A stretch of DNA of 64,000 nucleotides from Pirellulales bacterium (GTDB lineage Bacteria > Planctomycetota > Planctomycetia > Pirellulales > Lacipirellulaceae). Shown here piece after piece: positions 50,301 to 57,654 of the stretch. The notes under the pieces were generated by a model. That model saw nothing but the letters and a program-made list of their open reading frames with translations, was not told where the DNA came from and searched no databases. The position numbers and the translations under genes were made by a program. Numbering within the stretch: the first letter of the stretch is position 1; each line of letters starts with the position of its first letter. The stretch is taken from NCBI GenBank assembly GCA_022841705.1, contig JALHQZ010000007.1, positions 113,736 through 177,735 of the forward strand, read 5' to 3'.

Positions 50301-52900
50301 TGTCGGTTTCGACCCCTGTCGATAACTATATACTGCGGCGCGCGGAGATTGAGGCACTCAGTGATCCCTACCGGCCATTAGACTGGAACCCATATGGAGC
50401 TGGCGGTTTCAATTCCGGCGGAGTTAAACGCAAGGGTGACGGCCAATACGAGCGTACGATCGATGGCGCGCCGAAGGAAGATTCGTACGACATCCCGTTT
50501 GATACCGCTCCTGAGCTTATCATGAACCAAACCACGGCCAACTATAAGACGCTGCATCTCCAGCGACTGGCGAATCCATTGCTGCCGTGGAATCCGCCCC
50601 AAGGGCAAGAGGGGCACGATTCCGAATTACAAGTGAATCCCTATCTCGCAATCGATACGATTTCCGTCGACTTGACGGCAATGAACGGTGCGAGTTCTTT
50701 GGAAAAGGACCTGGATGAATCGCCAAGCACCCCCGAGGACTTGCAGCGGGCAAAGCGATTGTTGCCGAACAGTGCTGGTGTAAATGATGATAATCGACCT
50801 CGACTAGCGCTTCGCTCTCATGAGCGGATTTCTCACGAACCACAACAGTCGTTCGCTAATGGACCGACCACAGTAGCCGCTTTGCAAAGCGCAAATAAGG
50901 TCTCGGGATACGGGGCTCGAAACATTTGGCAGCAGCGGAGCCCGCGGTTGAGCTTGCAGATCGATGATGATCGGTTCGATGTTGAGTCCAATGGCGCATC
51001 GTTTCTTTATGACCGGGTTTACGACGATCTCGGTACGTTTAATGACGATCGGTACGTCGGACTAGAAGCAGAATTGAGGGTTCGAAACTATGTCGATTAT
51101 CCTGCAATTTGTACGCTTGGCTTCGGCGCAAGAGAAGAACAAATAGCTTTTCGTGCAGATGGAGACCAGTCGACACTCAAGAAAGCTCGGGATCCCATGA
51201 ACCCGACTGCTCCGGTCCGCGCCAAGGCCATCGGTCGCGTTGGCACCGATCGACCCATTCCGTACAACCCTGTTCGTTCTCACCTGGATGCTTCCCTTCG
51301 CCCCTACGACCTCAACGGCGACGGCCTCTCCGGCGAAGCCGCGGGTGCTCCGGCGATTGTCACCAACGATAACAACACCACCCAGCCAGAAAAGGCCATC
51401 AACGATTCCACCTACCCCTACTTCACCTGGAACAACCGCCCCTTCGCCAACGAAGGGGAACTGCTGCAAGTCCCGGCGGCTAGTTCGTCGCGGATGCTGA
51501 CGTATTACTCCACGTTCAACGCGAACGCGCAGACGCAGCCGAATGCGTATACCGCCGATGATACCAACGCAGCCAACCCGGCGGCCGCCAATAAGGCCCG
51601 TTGGGACCGTCAACATGCGCCGTTCGGGCACTTGCTGAATGCGATGCAAACCTCATCGCAGCCCTGCCGCGTGACCGTGGCGGGGACCGATGTCGTCGCC
51701 ACCGGCGCTCCGAACTTCGCGCGCATCCTCGATTACGTCCACGTCCCCAGCAAGTTTGTGCAGACCGATCTGATGCTTTCGCCTGGCACGTTCCAAGGGG
51801 AAGCGCTGCCGCCCACCGATCCGCGGGTCAACTTCTCGGCGCCCTTCAACCGGGTGGCCGAGTATCGTGAACCGGGGAAGGTGAATCTGAACACCATCGT
51901 CGGCCGACGGACCGATCCGGTGAACTCGTGGTCCGAAGTGTACGACGGCCTGATGCACCGCATTCAGGATGGCAACTACACACCCGGCAATGTGCTGCAA
52001 GCGATGGGCCATTTGGGTCCCGCGTGGCGTGATGTGGTGCTGAGTCGCAAGGGCTATGCCGATCCGCGGATCGTGTCGGCCGAGATCTATGACTCATCAC
52101 CGATGACGCTCAACCCGAACTTCCCGTCGGTCATCTCGAATCCCTTCCGCAACGCGGATGCAGGGGATCTCGTCCCCTTGGAACAACTGCGGCAAACAGG
52201 AGCGGAGGCTTCGATCTTGCGGCCGCATCCGTGGTCTCCAGGTGAAGATGGTGCGTGGGGGTTCCGGCGTGATTTGGCGCGCGGATTCGACGGCGATGAC
52301 ACGCTACGAAATCCCGCAAACGACGCGGTGATTCGACCCCGGAGTTCCGTGGCCGATGACGCCGACGAAGCGGGCGCCTACGCGACCAATCCTGTTACGA
52401 ATGCGTTCGCATTTAGCGACGATGTGCTAATGCGCGACAATACGAACGGCAAGCTTCTTTCCGCCGAGGTCACCCCGACACCCAAGGCAACCCGGGTGCC
52501 ACTCTTCTCCGGCGCCACATTGGAACCTGCGCTCGACACCGAACGCAACCCCGCGTTCCGCTACGGCCCGATCCAGCGCCTGAGCAGCATGACCACCACT
52601 CGCAGCGGCGTCTTCGCGGTGTGGATTACGGTCGGGTTCTTCGAGGTGAAGCCGGTCGCCAACGATTCGCGGATCATGAGCCGGTACGCCAACATGAATT
52701 CTGACGTCGCCCAACGCGCGTTGTTCGACCGCATCTATCCCGAAGGTTATACCCTCGGCAAAGAGCTCGGCAGCGACACCGGCGACATTCACCGCCACCG
52801 CGCGTTCTACCTGGTCGACCGCACCTTGCCGGTGGCGTTCAAACCGGGCGAAGATTTGAACGTCGACAAAGCGGTGCTGGTGCGGCGGCGGATCGAGTGA
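44375..52900 (+). CDS. Giant GspK-like pseudopilin with calcium-loop motifs
   Basis: A 2,841-residue protein closing the operon. The N-terminus is a prepilin-like signal without Glu at +5 (RRRG20-VLLLVVLSVLVLFMLIG), as in GspK/PilX. Motifs MDGRLNLNAHG (near residue 586) and PGKVNLNTIVG (near 2500) resemble the NLNT segment of GspK proteins. At least eight DxDxDG-like loops (near residues 546, 981, 1128, 1150, 1174, 1215, 1578 and 2312, for example DLDGDGYY, DLNGDGLPD) look like dockerin or EF-hand calcium sites. Normal GspK has about 330 residues. The region 48.6-51.2 kb is visibly poorer in G+C than the rest. It is likely a tip or surface component, perhaps an adhesin; no known family covers most of it. 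Confidence 0.85.
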   Translation: MSRQSYFKTSRRRLRARRRGVLLLVVLSVLVLFMLIGTAFLVTSSQYRTSAKVLEKANRTTFQPGDLVERALMDVLRDTNNPYSAIRYHSLLRDAYGTDGFVARVYAPSQIEATNYGTGANLTRPNFAPRFASPLYGPATDLSRGQLIDIYIAEQTPAVAPVAPTADNVVALEPSASGVAVDTTLSKTNGYYNGRLLTMLTGPCRGQTTRVLDSVYEPGVSTALRSIYRLRVLTMARADGGALTPSGRQGGEINELVTRTTTAATPYEGHTFMVSGKPYNGTGVGFNALANIGGPRLSAVETFTEPQNSTLAGIETALLPNAVYYNPGATSIQSPNPVAALNPFIGFDASVNPFASLGPAYTSYEGPGGSDESYDAADYQNMFLAMQSVAPRARGRVVDGGSSENVEDHYSHGGAVPDRIDLEDVTIPSFHRPDLVNFWYHRLLNAPWLQQLISDNEQRAKAILQPYNPTTGAPQYGLNAQMAAIITGIKRRIMLRPLSEDHPEFDGSNPLSRYANTAAIPANFEVANTTTGQITFPYWEAAGPWDVDNDNDGIPDSVWVDIGLPVQKTEDGRFYKPLVAYLIQDMDGRLNLNAHGTAEHFAGMNLDSSNLNGNLNNLLNANLAGVNYTGGPQSTQVLSSNRLPTGIGFGPAEISLRSVLSPVGLPYNNGLTVGDPASDDYARLLYGRPATNVAVNGTYRAIEETWGRYGSSPMNLQMQVAGVMEDPVTNAAIGVAPGITFSAPPDRNPATVNRSIATIERHLPYEKFDYPAYDRQLTQRLANFFPLADPRRAAAEVFGGFNHTGFGVSPDLKASYAVGLDFRGQLVHEEASDVVRAPSVLHDSPYELNIMSAARRDNVANMLSAATSYGTAASVDDDAPFAPAELEKVLRAFDPDASRLPSRLTNLVDAFDSKKLVASIAADPQNPTSAELAQADLQAAINRRQVTTDSFSVPAPNDNWSKRLLLGADGLPGVAAGSTVADPDDDGDGIVDEGDEVVIVPPAADAAIQTLFDNGCDDYAVIMRASAPTNGSLVDFLRYRIVLQLKKQGVVPAIAFGNAPSVELLVNRCIHGDNSVRARNSSSPLPATFDPTSLVATDNRGSLYSFGGLLSQETLAGLKMDLNRPFGDGRDNNGNGVVDEELEAAEPWIDLNGNGQWDGPNNGAINGPGAEPALDLDGDGYYNVEVVRNANGAITNRDGVIAGDAAIDNTDDWHDYDGDGVESPVIDTLWQQQNGGTPVAFDHVRGQDASASGAVTPANARIRDDARLARQLYARHLYCLMLLLVDENYLAPYDPSDPQMVLYLDPTAGQLVGTGANRLPAPTSSMAFQLAHALARRNRPAENPSSPNPAEQAEAKRLAMRKLTCRQIAQWAVNCADMRDPDVIMTPFEYDENPWDGWGVVDSKHNSIYPLDGDLCTDENLTQVRNPGLLTTTTTPPQPTWSRPGATFYVDAAGTGFRPVGQTAANYSKDANNNFILDPASVLDQTRGVVWGAERPELLMTESLAWHDRRVEDLTSNPPPPPPGPGNSLKPGEHLKIADEPVPDLDQRLRPLGACFVELYNPWSEDTQHPAELYKPVDLNGDGLPDTSGVNLDRMNPQSSPTTPTSPVWRISVICEHPSIRNDSEIVDSNLVATEYERNSVAIDSTGIKSTNTNSSAIIYQPLLSISKSLDDLVKARDSYVPENLFVASSQPFRMPDTTFPGFPFDAKVGPLSPAAPPIDAPTNKRIPDPTNPGGEISVTFKRVQLVAPSLPCYEERAFFMVRPGSRDDHTDDPATDADNNLVYDNLGMRIPLPRTEVYESNLRQASTAAWDRIATKYNNDADYLNEGLRIYNDPVNTQNPTVLRFHGSRFVPPDVTIAPILPGRYGVVGTAGRKLDSSPDTFAVSVGRNRSFGAAEPSSGNDYDREAGILDPPGNLSYRRIELHPSANPTRHQVGIMNNGGPEVFRVPGQNVSDPGIAEATRSIQPAVAIPVEDMSVSTPVDNYILRRAEIEALSDPYRPLDWNPYGAGGFNSGGVKRKGDGQYERTIDGAPKEDSYDIPFDTAPELIMNQTTANYKTLHLQRLANPLLPWNPPQGQEGHDSELQVNPYLAIDTISVDLTAMNGASSLEKDLDESPSTPEDLQRAKRLLPNSAGVNDDNRPRLALRSHERISHEPQQSFANGPTTVAALQSANKVSGYGARNIWQQRSPRLSLQIDDDRFDVESNGASFLYDRVYDDLGTFNDDRYVGLEAELRVRNYVDYPAICTLGFGAREEQIAFRADGDQSTLKKARDPMNPTAPVRAKAIGRVGTDRPIPYNPVRSHLDASLRPYDLNGDGLSGEAAGAPAIVTNDNNTTQPEKAINDSTYPYFTWNNRPFANEGELLQVPAASSSRMLTYYSTFNANAQTQPNAYTADDTNAANPAAANKARWDRQHAPFGHLLNAMQTSSQPCRVTVAGTDVVATGAPNFARILDYVHVPSKFVQTDLMLSPGTFQGEALPPTDPRVNFSAPFNRVAEYREPGKVNLNTIVGRRTDPVNSWSEVYDGLMHRIQDGNYTPGNVLQAMGHLGPAWRDVVLSRKGYADPRIVSAEIYDSSPMTLNPNFPSVISNPFRNADAGDLVPLEQLRQTGAEASILRPHPWSPGEDGAWGFRRDLARGFDGDDTLRNPANDAVIRPRSSVADDADEAGAYATNPVTNAFAFSDDVLMRDNTNGKLLSAEVTPTPKATRVPLFSGATLEPALDTERNPAFRYGPIQRLSSMTTTRSGVFAVWITVGFFEVKPVANDSRIMSRYANMNSDVAQRALFDRIYPEGYTLGKELGSDTGDIHRHRAFYLVDRTLPVAFKPGEDLNVDKAVLVRRRIE

Positions 52901-52904
52901 CGAG

Positions 52905-52972
52905 GGGAATTGGGATTTAGGATTTGGGAATTGGTTATATTCCCGATTACCGATCACCTGTCACCGATCACC
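52905..52972. repeat. Two heptamer arrays (GGGATTT and GATCACC types)
   Basis: 52905-52932 has GGGAATT, GGGATTT, AGGATTT and GGGAATT; 52938-52972 has TATTCCC, GATTACC, GATCACC, TGTCACC and GATCACC. The second array stops two bases before the ATG of the next gene. Confidence 0.8.
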
Positions 52973-52974
52973 TT

Positions 52975-54189
52975 ATGTACGACACCATCGTCATCGGCGC
53001 CGGGGCGGCAGGGCTGCTCGCGGCGACGATGGCCGCGGAGCGCGGGCGGCGGACGCTGCTGCTCGAGAAGAACTCCCGGCCCGGCGTGAAGATTCTGATG
53101 TCCGGTGGCACGCGCTGCAATCTCACGCACGCGACGGATCGGCGCGGGATTGTGGAAGCGTTCGGTTCGCAGGGGCCGTTCTTGCACTCGGCGCTTGCGC
53201 GGTTGTCACCCGATGATGTGGTCGATTTGGTGGAAGCCGAGGGGGTCGCAACAAAGGTCGAACCGGGCGGCAAGATTTTTCCGGTGAGCAATCGGGCCGA
53301 CGATGTGCTCGCGGCGCTAGTGGCGCGGCTTCAGCGCAGTGGCGCCGAGTTGCACTTGAACGCCGGCGTGAAAGCGATCACGCATTCGAGCGCCGGCTTC
53401 CAAGTAGAGTCCACTGCCGACTGCCCACCGCCCACTGCCCACTCCCTGATCATCACTACCGGCGGCCTCTCCTATCCCGGTTGCGGCACCACGGGTGATG
53501 GGTACGCCTGGGCCGAACAGTTCGGGCATAGCATCGTGCCAACGCGGCCGGCGCTCACGCCGCTTACCACTAACGCTGATTGGGTGCGGCGGTTAATGGG
53601 CGTGACGATTGACGATGTCGGCCTCACGCTCTTCGAGGGCGAACAATTTCGCGAGCGCAAGCGCGGGTCGACGCTGCTCACGCACTTCGGGTTGTCGGGG
53701 CCGCCGGTGCTCGATCTCTCGCGCAACGTGAGCGCTCAGCCGCGAGCGGCGTGGAAGTTGGTGTGCGACTTTCTGCCGAGCGTTAGTGATGAGCAGCTCC
53801 TCGAGCGCTTCACGCGCGATGTTGGCAAGCGGACGCTTTCGCTCGCGCTCGCCGAGTTGTTGCCGCGGCGATTGGCGGAAGAGTTGTTAGCGCTCGCCCA
53901 GCTTCCACCAGAAAGGAAACTTGCAGAGCTTTCCAAAACGGAGCGGGCGCGCGTGCTGAGCGCTGTGAAGCAGACGCCCATCTCGATCAGCGGCGCGCTC
54001 GGTTACAAGAAGGCCGAAGTAACGGCGGGGGGAGTAACGCTCGAGGAAGTCAATTCCCGCACGATGCAGAGCAAACTTCATCCTGGCCTCTTCTTCGCCG
54101 GCGAAGTGCTCGATCTCGATGGCCCCATTGGTGGCTACAATTTTCAAGCCGCGTTCAGCACGGGAGCGCTGGCGGGGGACAATTCGTAG
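52975..54189 (+). CDS. Flavoprotein, HI0933/YhiN (BaiN-like) family
   Basis: A 404-residue FAD-dependent oxidoreductase. IVIGAGAAGLLAATMAAERG binds the FAD ADP moiety, LLLEKNSRPGVKILMSGGTR is the family signature, and GGLSYPGCGTTGDGY and GEVLDLDGPIGGYNFQAAFS are further conserved parts. The length is normal. Residues about 146-157 (ADCPPPTAHSL) are encoded by a heptamer array inserted just before the GGLSYP motif, where relatives have a short loop. Function is uncertain; relatives reduce small unsaturated compounds. The ATG at 52975 begins the FAD domain; an in-frame start 51 bases upstream would run through repeats. Confidence 0.9.
   Translation: MYDTIVIGAGAAGLLAATMAAERGRRTLLLEKNSRPGVKILMSGGTRCNLTHATDRRGIVEAFGSQGPFLHSALARLSPDDVVDLVEAEGVATKVEPGGKIFPVSNRADDVLAALVARLQRSGAELHLNAGVKAITHSSAGFQVESTADCPPPTAHSLIITTGGLSYPGCGTTGDGYAWAEQFGHSIVPTRPALTPLTTNADWVRRLMGVTIDDVGLTLFEGEQFRERKRGSTLLTHFGLSGPPVLDLSRNVSAQPRAAWKLVCDFLPSVSDEQLLERFTRDVGKRTLSLALAELLPRRLAEELLALAQLPPERKLAELSKTERARVLSAVKQTPISISGALGYKKAEVTAGGVTLEEVNSRTMQSKLHPGLFFAGEVLDLDGPIGGYNFQAAFSTGALAGDNS
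53412..53446. repeat. Heptamer array (CACTGCC type) inside the flavoprotein gene
   Basis: CACTGCC, GACTGCC, CACCGCC, CACTGCC and CACTCCC, in frame. It is the reverse complement of the GTGGGCA units at 35579-35606. Confidence 0.85.
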
Positions 54190-54193
54190 CCGC

Positions 54194-54255
54194 GTAGCAC
54201 GGGACCGAAGTCCCGTGCGCATAATCTTTCGCACGGGGCTTCGGTCCCGTACTAC
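54194..54255. repeat. REPIN-like inverted pair, GTAG...CTAC, GGGACCGAAGTCCC family
   Basis: The left arm begins GTAG at 54194 and has stem CACGGGAC-CGAA-GTCCCGTG. The right arm (CACGGGGC-TTCG-GTCCCGTA) ends CTAC at 54252-54255. It sits between convergent genes, as does the copy at 15992-16074. Confidence 0.85.
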
Positions 54256-54259
54256 CTAG

Positions 54260-55708
54260 CTAGTACCGCAGTTCGAGCGCCATGTCGAACCCATGCGCCA
54301 CAATCGTGCGGCCTTGAATGCCGGGGAACCGCGGGTTGTCGGTGGCGCCGGTGGTGCTCTCGGCGCCGGGCAGATTCCGCGGATCAACGGCGAGATTCGG
54401 CGGCAAATGATCGGCCGCTCGGACCGCATCGGGCCAAATGATCGCCGAGTAGCCGCTCCGCAAACTGAGCCGCGGAGTGAGCTGGCAACCCACGCCGCCG
54501 CGCAGCCGCGGGATGATGGTGGCTTGGGTATCGGAGTAGCGGCCCGCGTTGGTCTCTTCGTTAACCAGCAGGCCGGAGTTTATGACGGTGGGGGCTCCGC
54601 CCGCGGTGGCGTTGGCGTCGGAAGTTTGGCCTTCGAGCGTCACAACGCGCCGATTGCCACCGATGGAGAATGTCGTCAGTCCTTCCAACCACCAACCCCA
54701 TCGTTCAACACGGGCTGTGAGACCGAGTTCGGCGCCGTGAAAGTTGTTCGAAGCAATGAATCGATCGAACGTATTGTCAATGAACACCAAGTTCTGATCT
54801 GCCGGACTGGTCGGATTGTTGTTCGGGTTGGTATCGCTGTCGGTGATTACAACGTTAATGTTGCGTTCCGTTGTGGAGTTTGTGTTGATGCCGAGGAAGG
54901 AGTCGTCGTGATAGTGACGATACCCCACAATCCACGACATCTGCCCGCTATGCCCCTGTTCGCAATGGTTGCTGAGCTCCCGGAAGCGATGCTGGAACGC
55001 CACACCGGTGGTGTAGAAATCTTCGTAGGCTTGGACTCGTGATGAGCCGGTGATGACGTCCGTGGTGGTGGTGGTCGTGGTGATGACGGGGTTCGTCCCC
55101 GCCGTCGTCACTTCTCGCTCTTGCGTAACGCCGCTAACCAACTGCACCCCTTGTTGGCCCGTCTGCACATTGAAAAACGGACGGGTTAAGTAGAACGCGG
55201 GATCGGTATCCGGGGAGCCGACGTTATCGATGAGGTCCGCCGCGTTGGACTCGAAGGTGTCTCGACCGACTTGCAGATAATCCCAAATCAGGGCGGTCCG
55301 GCGGCAATCATCAACCCACAGTCCGCCCGAAATTCCCCAGCCAGCGCGCCAATCATCGTTGACCACGTTGCTGCCCGTCAGGATGGTCGTGTTGGGACTA
55401 TCAAGCCGGCCCGCTTCGTTGAGATCCGTACCAATCGGACTGAAGGTCAGCAGCGCCGGCAGCACCTGGCCTTCGAGTTGCCAAATCAGCGCCTCGCCGC
55501 GGACCCAGAAGCGTTCGGTGTGCGGGGCGCCGTCGAGGCAGACGCCCATGGCGTCGCCACAGCCGCAGATGTCGTTGGGAAGTCGGTAGTTGCCATTGCC
55601 GGGGGGCTGCGCGATGGCGGCGCCAGCGACCAACATCGCTAAACCGCAAGCGGCCCATGTTGCTGCGCCGCAAGCGGCGGTGATTCGTGTTCGACGAGCA
55701 AGCAGCAT
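54260..55708 (-). CDS. BBP7-family outer-membrane beta-barrel protein
   Basis: A 482-residue exported protein. The signal peptide (AACGLAMLVAGAAIAQ) is followed by a Cys-containing segment (DICGCGDAMGVCLDG) and FWVRGEALIWQLEGQVLPAL, the usual start of BBP7 proteins. GWGISGGLWVDDCRRTALIW, VGYRHYHDDSFLGI and FHGAELGLTARVERWGWWLE are family strands, and the end is DMALELRY. The family is largely restricted to planctomycetes and probably forms an outer-membrane barrel. The ATG at 55708 is preceded by GGTGGGA. Function unknown. Confidence 0.87.
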   Translation of the reverse strand: MLLARRTRITAACGAATWAACGLAMLVAGAAIAQPPGNGNYRLPNDICGCGDAMGVCLDGAPHTERFWVRGEALIWQLEGQVLPALLTFSPIGTDLNEAGRLDSPNTTILTGSNVVNDDWRAGWGISGGLWVDDCRRTALIWDYLQVGRDTFESNAADLIDNVGSPDTDPAFYLTRPFFNVQTGQQGVQLVSGVTQEREVTTAGTNPVITTTTTTTDVITGSSRVQAYEDFYTTGVAFQHRFRELSNHCEQGHSGQMSWIVGYRHYHDDSFLGINTNSTTERNINVVITDSDTNPNNNPTSPADQNLVFIDNTFDRFIASNNFHGAELGLTARVERWGWWLEGLTTFSIGGNRRVVTLEGQTSDANATAGGAPTVINSGLLVNEETNAGRYSDTQATIIPRLRGGVGCQLTPRLSLRSGYSAIIWPDAVRAADHLPPNLAVDPRNLPGAESTTGATDNPRFPGIQGRTIVAHGFDMALELRY

Positions 55709-55870
55709 GATAGTCCCACCCCTAAAACGGCGCGCAGTGTTAAGGCGCACAAGTTGGCGCAGTCGTAGCGGCTACGCCAACTTTACTATCGGCCAGGGAC
55801 ATGCTCCGGCTGAGCAGCTTTGGCAAAATGTGCCGATTGCTGCGAGCTGCACGCTAGCGATGCTGGCTTG

Positions 55871-55964
55871 GGTTAGACTTTCTAGTCTGACAGGCAGTTG
55901 AAAAACGCTTGTTAGGCGCACACGCCTTTCACCGCAAAAAGTCAGACTAGAAAGTCTGACCTAC
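55871..55964. repeat. REPIN-like inverted pair, GTCAGACTTTCTAGTCTGAC family
   Basis: The left arm (55871-55891) and right arm (55941-55964) are inverted copies, each itself palindromic (GACTTTCTAGTC). The right arm ends CTAC; read on the reverse strand it is GTAG plus palindrome, and its TAG is the stop codon of the BFD-like gene. Confidence 0.85.
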
Positions 55965-56236
55965 GCCGGTGGTTTGCCTTTCCCCGTGCGAATGTGCTCG
56001 CCACGTCCGGCGGCGTGCTGGGTGGAATCAGGCAGGTCGAGCGTTTCCAAATCTTCGCGCTGGCGCTGGGCGTCGAACAGTTTCTCGAGAATCGGCCGGC
56101 ACCAGCCGCACCCCGTACCGGCGCCGCCGCACTCCGAAAGCTGCGAAGCGGTCTGCGGCCGTTCGATCCGCAGATAATTTACCACTTTGCGCTTGGTGAC
56201 GTGAAAGCAGAGGCAAAGTTCGTCGTCGGGTTGCAT
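55961..56236 (-). CDS. BFD-like [2Fe-2S] protein (bacterioferritin-associated ferredoxin family)
   Basis: A 91-residue protein. Four cysteines in CLCFHV (C8, C10) and ECGGAGTGCGWCRPIL match the BFD-like cluster-binding pattern C-x-C...C-x-x-C. BFD proteins pass electrons to bacterioferritin or nitrite reductase; the partner here is unknown. About 35 extra C-terminal residues follow the domain. The stop codon is the TAG of a palindromic repeat, so the extended tail may be repeat-derived at its end. Confidence 0.88.
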   Translation of the reverse strand: MQPDDELCLCFHVTKRKVVNYLRIERPQTASQLSECGGAGTGCGWCRPILEKLFDAQRQREDLETLDLPDSTQHAAGRGEHIRTGKGKPPA

Positions 56237-56245
56237 GGCGAGGGA

Positions 56246-56332
56246 GTGATCGGTGAGTAGTGATTAGTGAGTGGTGACTATTAGGGTGGATTGCTCGCCA
56301 GTTCCGACTCACGATTCACGAATCACTACTCA
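56246..56332. repeat. Inverted heptamer arrays (GTGAGTA type)
   Basis: Left 56246-56280 (GTGATCG, GTGAGTA, GTGATTA, GTGAGTG, GTGACTA) and right 56305-56332 (CGACTCA, CGATTCA, CGAATCA, CTACTCA), with a 24-base spacer. The right array encodes the last codons and stop of the M20 peptidase. Confidence 0.85.
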
Positions 56333-57509
56333 CCAGTGCGAGCGCCACACGACGGGCGAGTTGGAACTCGGCGATGTCGAGTTGCTCGCTCACGGTGTGG
56401 ATGTTGCGCTGGCCGCAGCCGAGGGTGACCGTGGGCACGCCGTGGCGGGTGAGCCAGTTGGCGTCGAGGCCGCCATTGGTGACGTACAGTTCGGGGGTCA
56501 AGCCGCAGCCGGCAACCGCGGCGCTGGCGGCCTGCACGCACGGGGCGTCATCGGGGAGGCGAAACGCTTCGTAATCGAGCCGACCATCGATCGCCACACT
56601 GCCGACGGCGCCACTAGCGCTGCGGACTTCACTCACGGCACGATTGAACGCAGCTTCGATCTCGTTCACGATGCGCTGGCGGAACTCGGCGTTGTGGCTG
56701 CGGGCTTCCACCTTCAGTCGCACTTTGTCGGTCACCACGTTCGTCGCTTCGCCGCCAAGGATCACGCCGACGTTGCTCGTGCCGTGCTGGCCGTCGCGCT
56801 CCACTCGGCCATGCCAACCGTTCCGCTGCAAATCCGCGATGGCGAGCGAAGCGATCGCGATCGCGCTCACGCCCTGCTCCGGCGCGTTGCCGGCGTGGGC
56901 GGCGAGGCCGGTGATGTCGACGGTCATTCGATAGCCGCCGGTGGCGCCGAGCGTGATTTTGGCGGGCGAACCGCCATCGAAGTTGGCCGCCCACGCGGGC
57001 TTACCAAGTTTCGCCAGCGCCACATGCCGAGCGCCAAAGAGGCCGACTTCTTCCTGCACGGTCCACAACAGCGTGAGCGGCGGATAGGGGCGTTCGCTCC
57101 GCACGAGTTCCAAGAGCGTGAGCAGCACCACCGCGGCGCCGGCGCGATCGTCGCCACCGAGCCCAGTGTTCTTGTCGGCCGACACGATCAGCCCGCCCCG
57201 CTTCACCGGCTTCGCGCCGACGCAAATCGGCACGGTGTCGACATGCGCGGAGAGCATCCGCCGCGCGCCCTTCAGCGTGCCGGGCAGCTTCACGATGAGG
57301 TTGCCGACCTGCCCCCCGTGCGGACTTTTCTTGTGGGCGGTATCGAACGTGATGAACGCTTCGCTGATTCCCGCTTGCCGCAGGCGATCCGTGAGGAACT
57401 CCATCACCAGTTGTTCTTGGCCACTACGCCCCGGAATGGCGAGCAGCTCGAGCAGCACGGTAAGGGCTTCGGCGTCGGAAATCGCAAGTGCGGAAATTTT
57501 CGCGGGCAT
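56316..57509 (-). CDS. M20-family metallopeptidase (peptidase T-like)
   Basis: A 397-residue zinc hydrolase. Metal-binding segments are SAHVDTVP, GLGGDDRAGAAV and TVQEEVGLFGARH with the catalytic Glu pair. The dimerisation domain includes GLAAHAGNAPEQGVSAIAIA. The overall order matches peptidase T and M20 tripeptidases, which act on small peptides in the cytoplasm. The last residues (SSDS, stop) come from a heptamer array. The ATG at 57509 starts the conserved part; the upstream open frame is repeat sequence. Confidence 0.88.
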   Translation of the reverse strand: MPAKISALAISDAEALTVLLELLAIPGRSGQEQLVMEFLTDRLRQAGISEAFITFDTAHKKSPHGGQVGNLIVKLPGTLKGARRMLSAHVDTVPICVGAKPVKRGGLIVSADKNTGLGGDDRAGAAVVLLTLLELVRSERPYPPLTLLWTVQEEVGLFGARHVALAKLGKPAWAANFDGGSPAKITLGATGGYRMTVDITGLAAHAGNAPEQGVSAIAIASLAIADLQRNGWHGRVERDGQHGTSNVGVILGGEATNVVTDKVRLKVEARSHNAEFRQRIVNEIEAAFNRAVSEVRSASGAVGSVAIDGRLDYEAFRLPDDAPCVQAASAAVAGCGLTPELYVTNGGLDANWLTRHGVPTVTLGCGQRNIHTVSEQLDIAEFQLARRVALALVSSDS

Positions 57510-57557
57510 GGCGATATTGGAACATGCCTCCGCGTAAAGTAGTAGGCACACTCGTGC

Positions 57558-57650
57558 GTAGCCCTCTCCCTCCGGGAGAGGGTTGGGTGAGGGCGAAGCG
57601 AGTACCCGCGTTACCCTCACCCCGGCCCTCTCCCGGAGGGAGAGGGAGAA
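57558..57650. repeat. REPIN-like inverted pair, CCCTCTCCCTCCGGGAGAGGG family
   Basis: The left arm begins GTAG (57558-57561) and reads CCCTCTCCCTCCGGGAGAGG. The right arm (from about 57611) is its inverted copy with the outer part GGGTGAGGG also repeated. It lies between two reverse-strand genes. This sequence type is a common intergenic repeat in several bacterial phyla. Confidence 0.85.
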
Positions 57651-57654
57651 ATGG

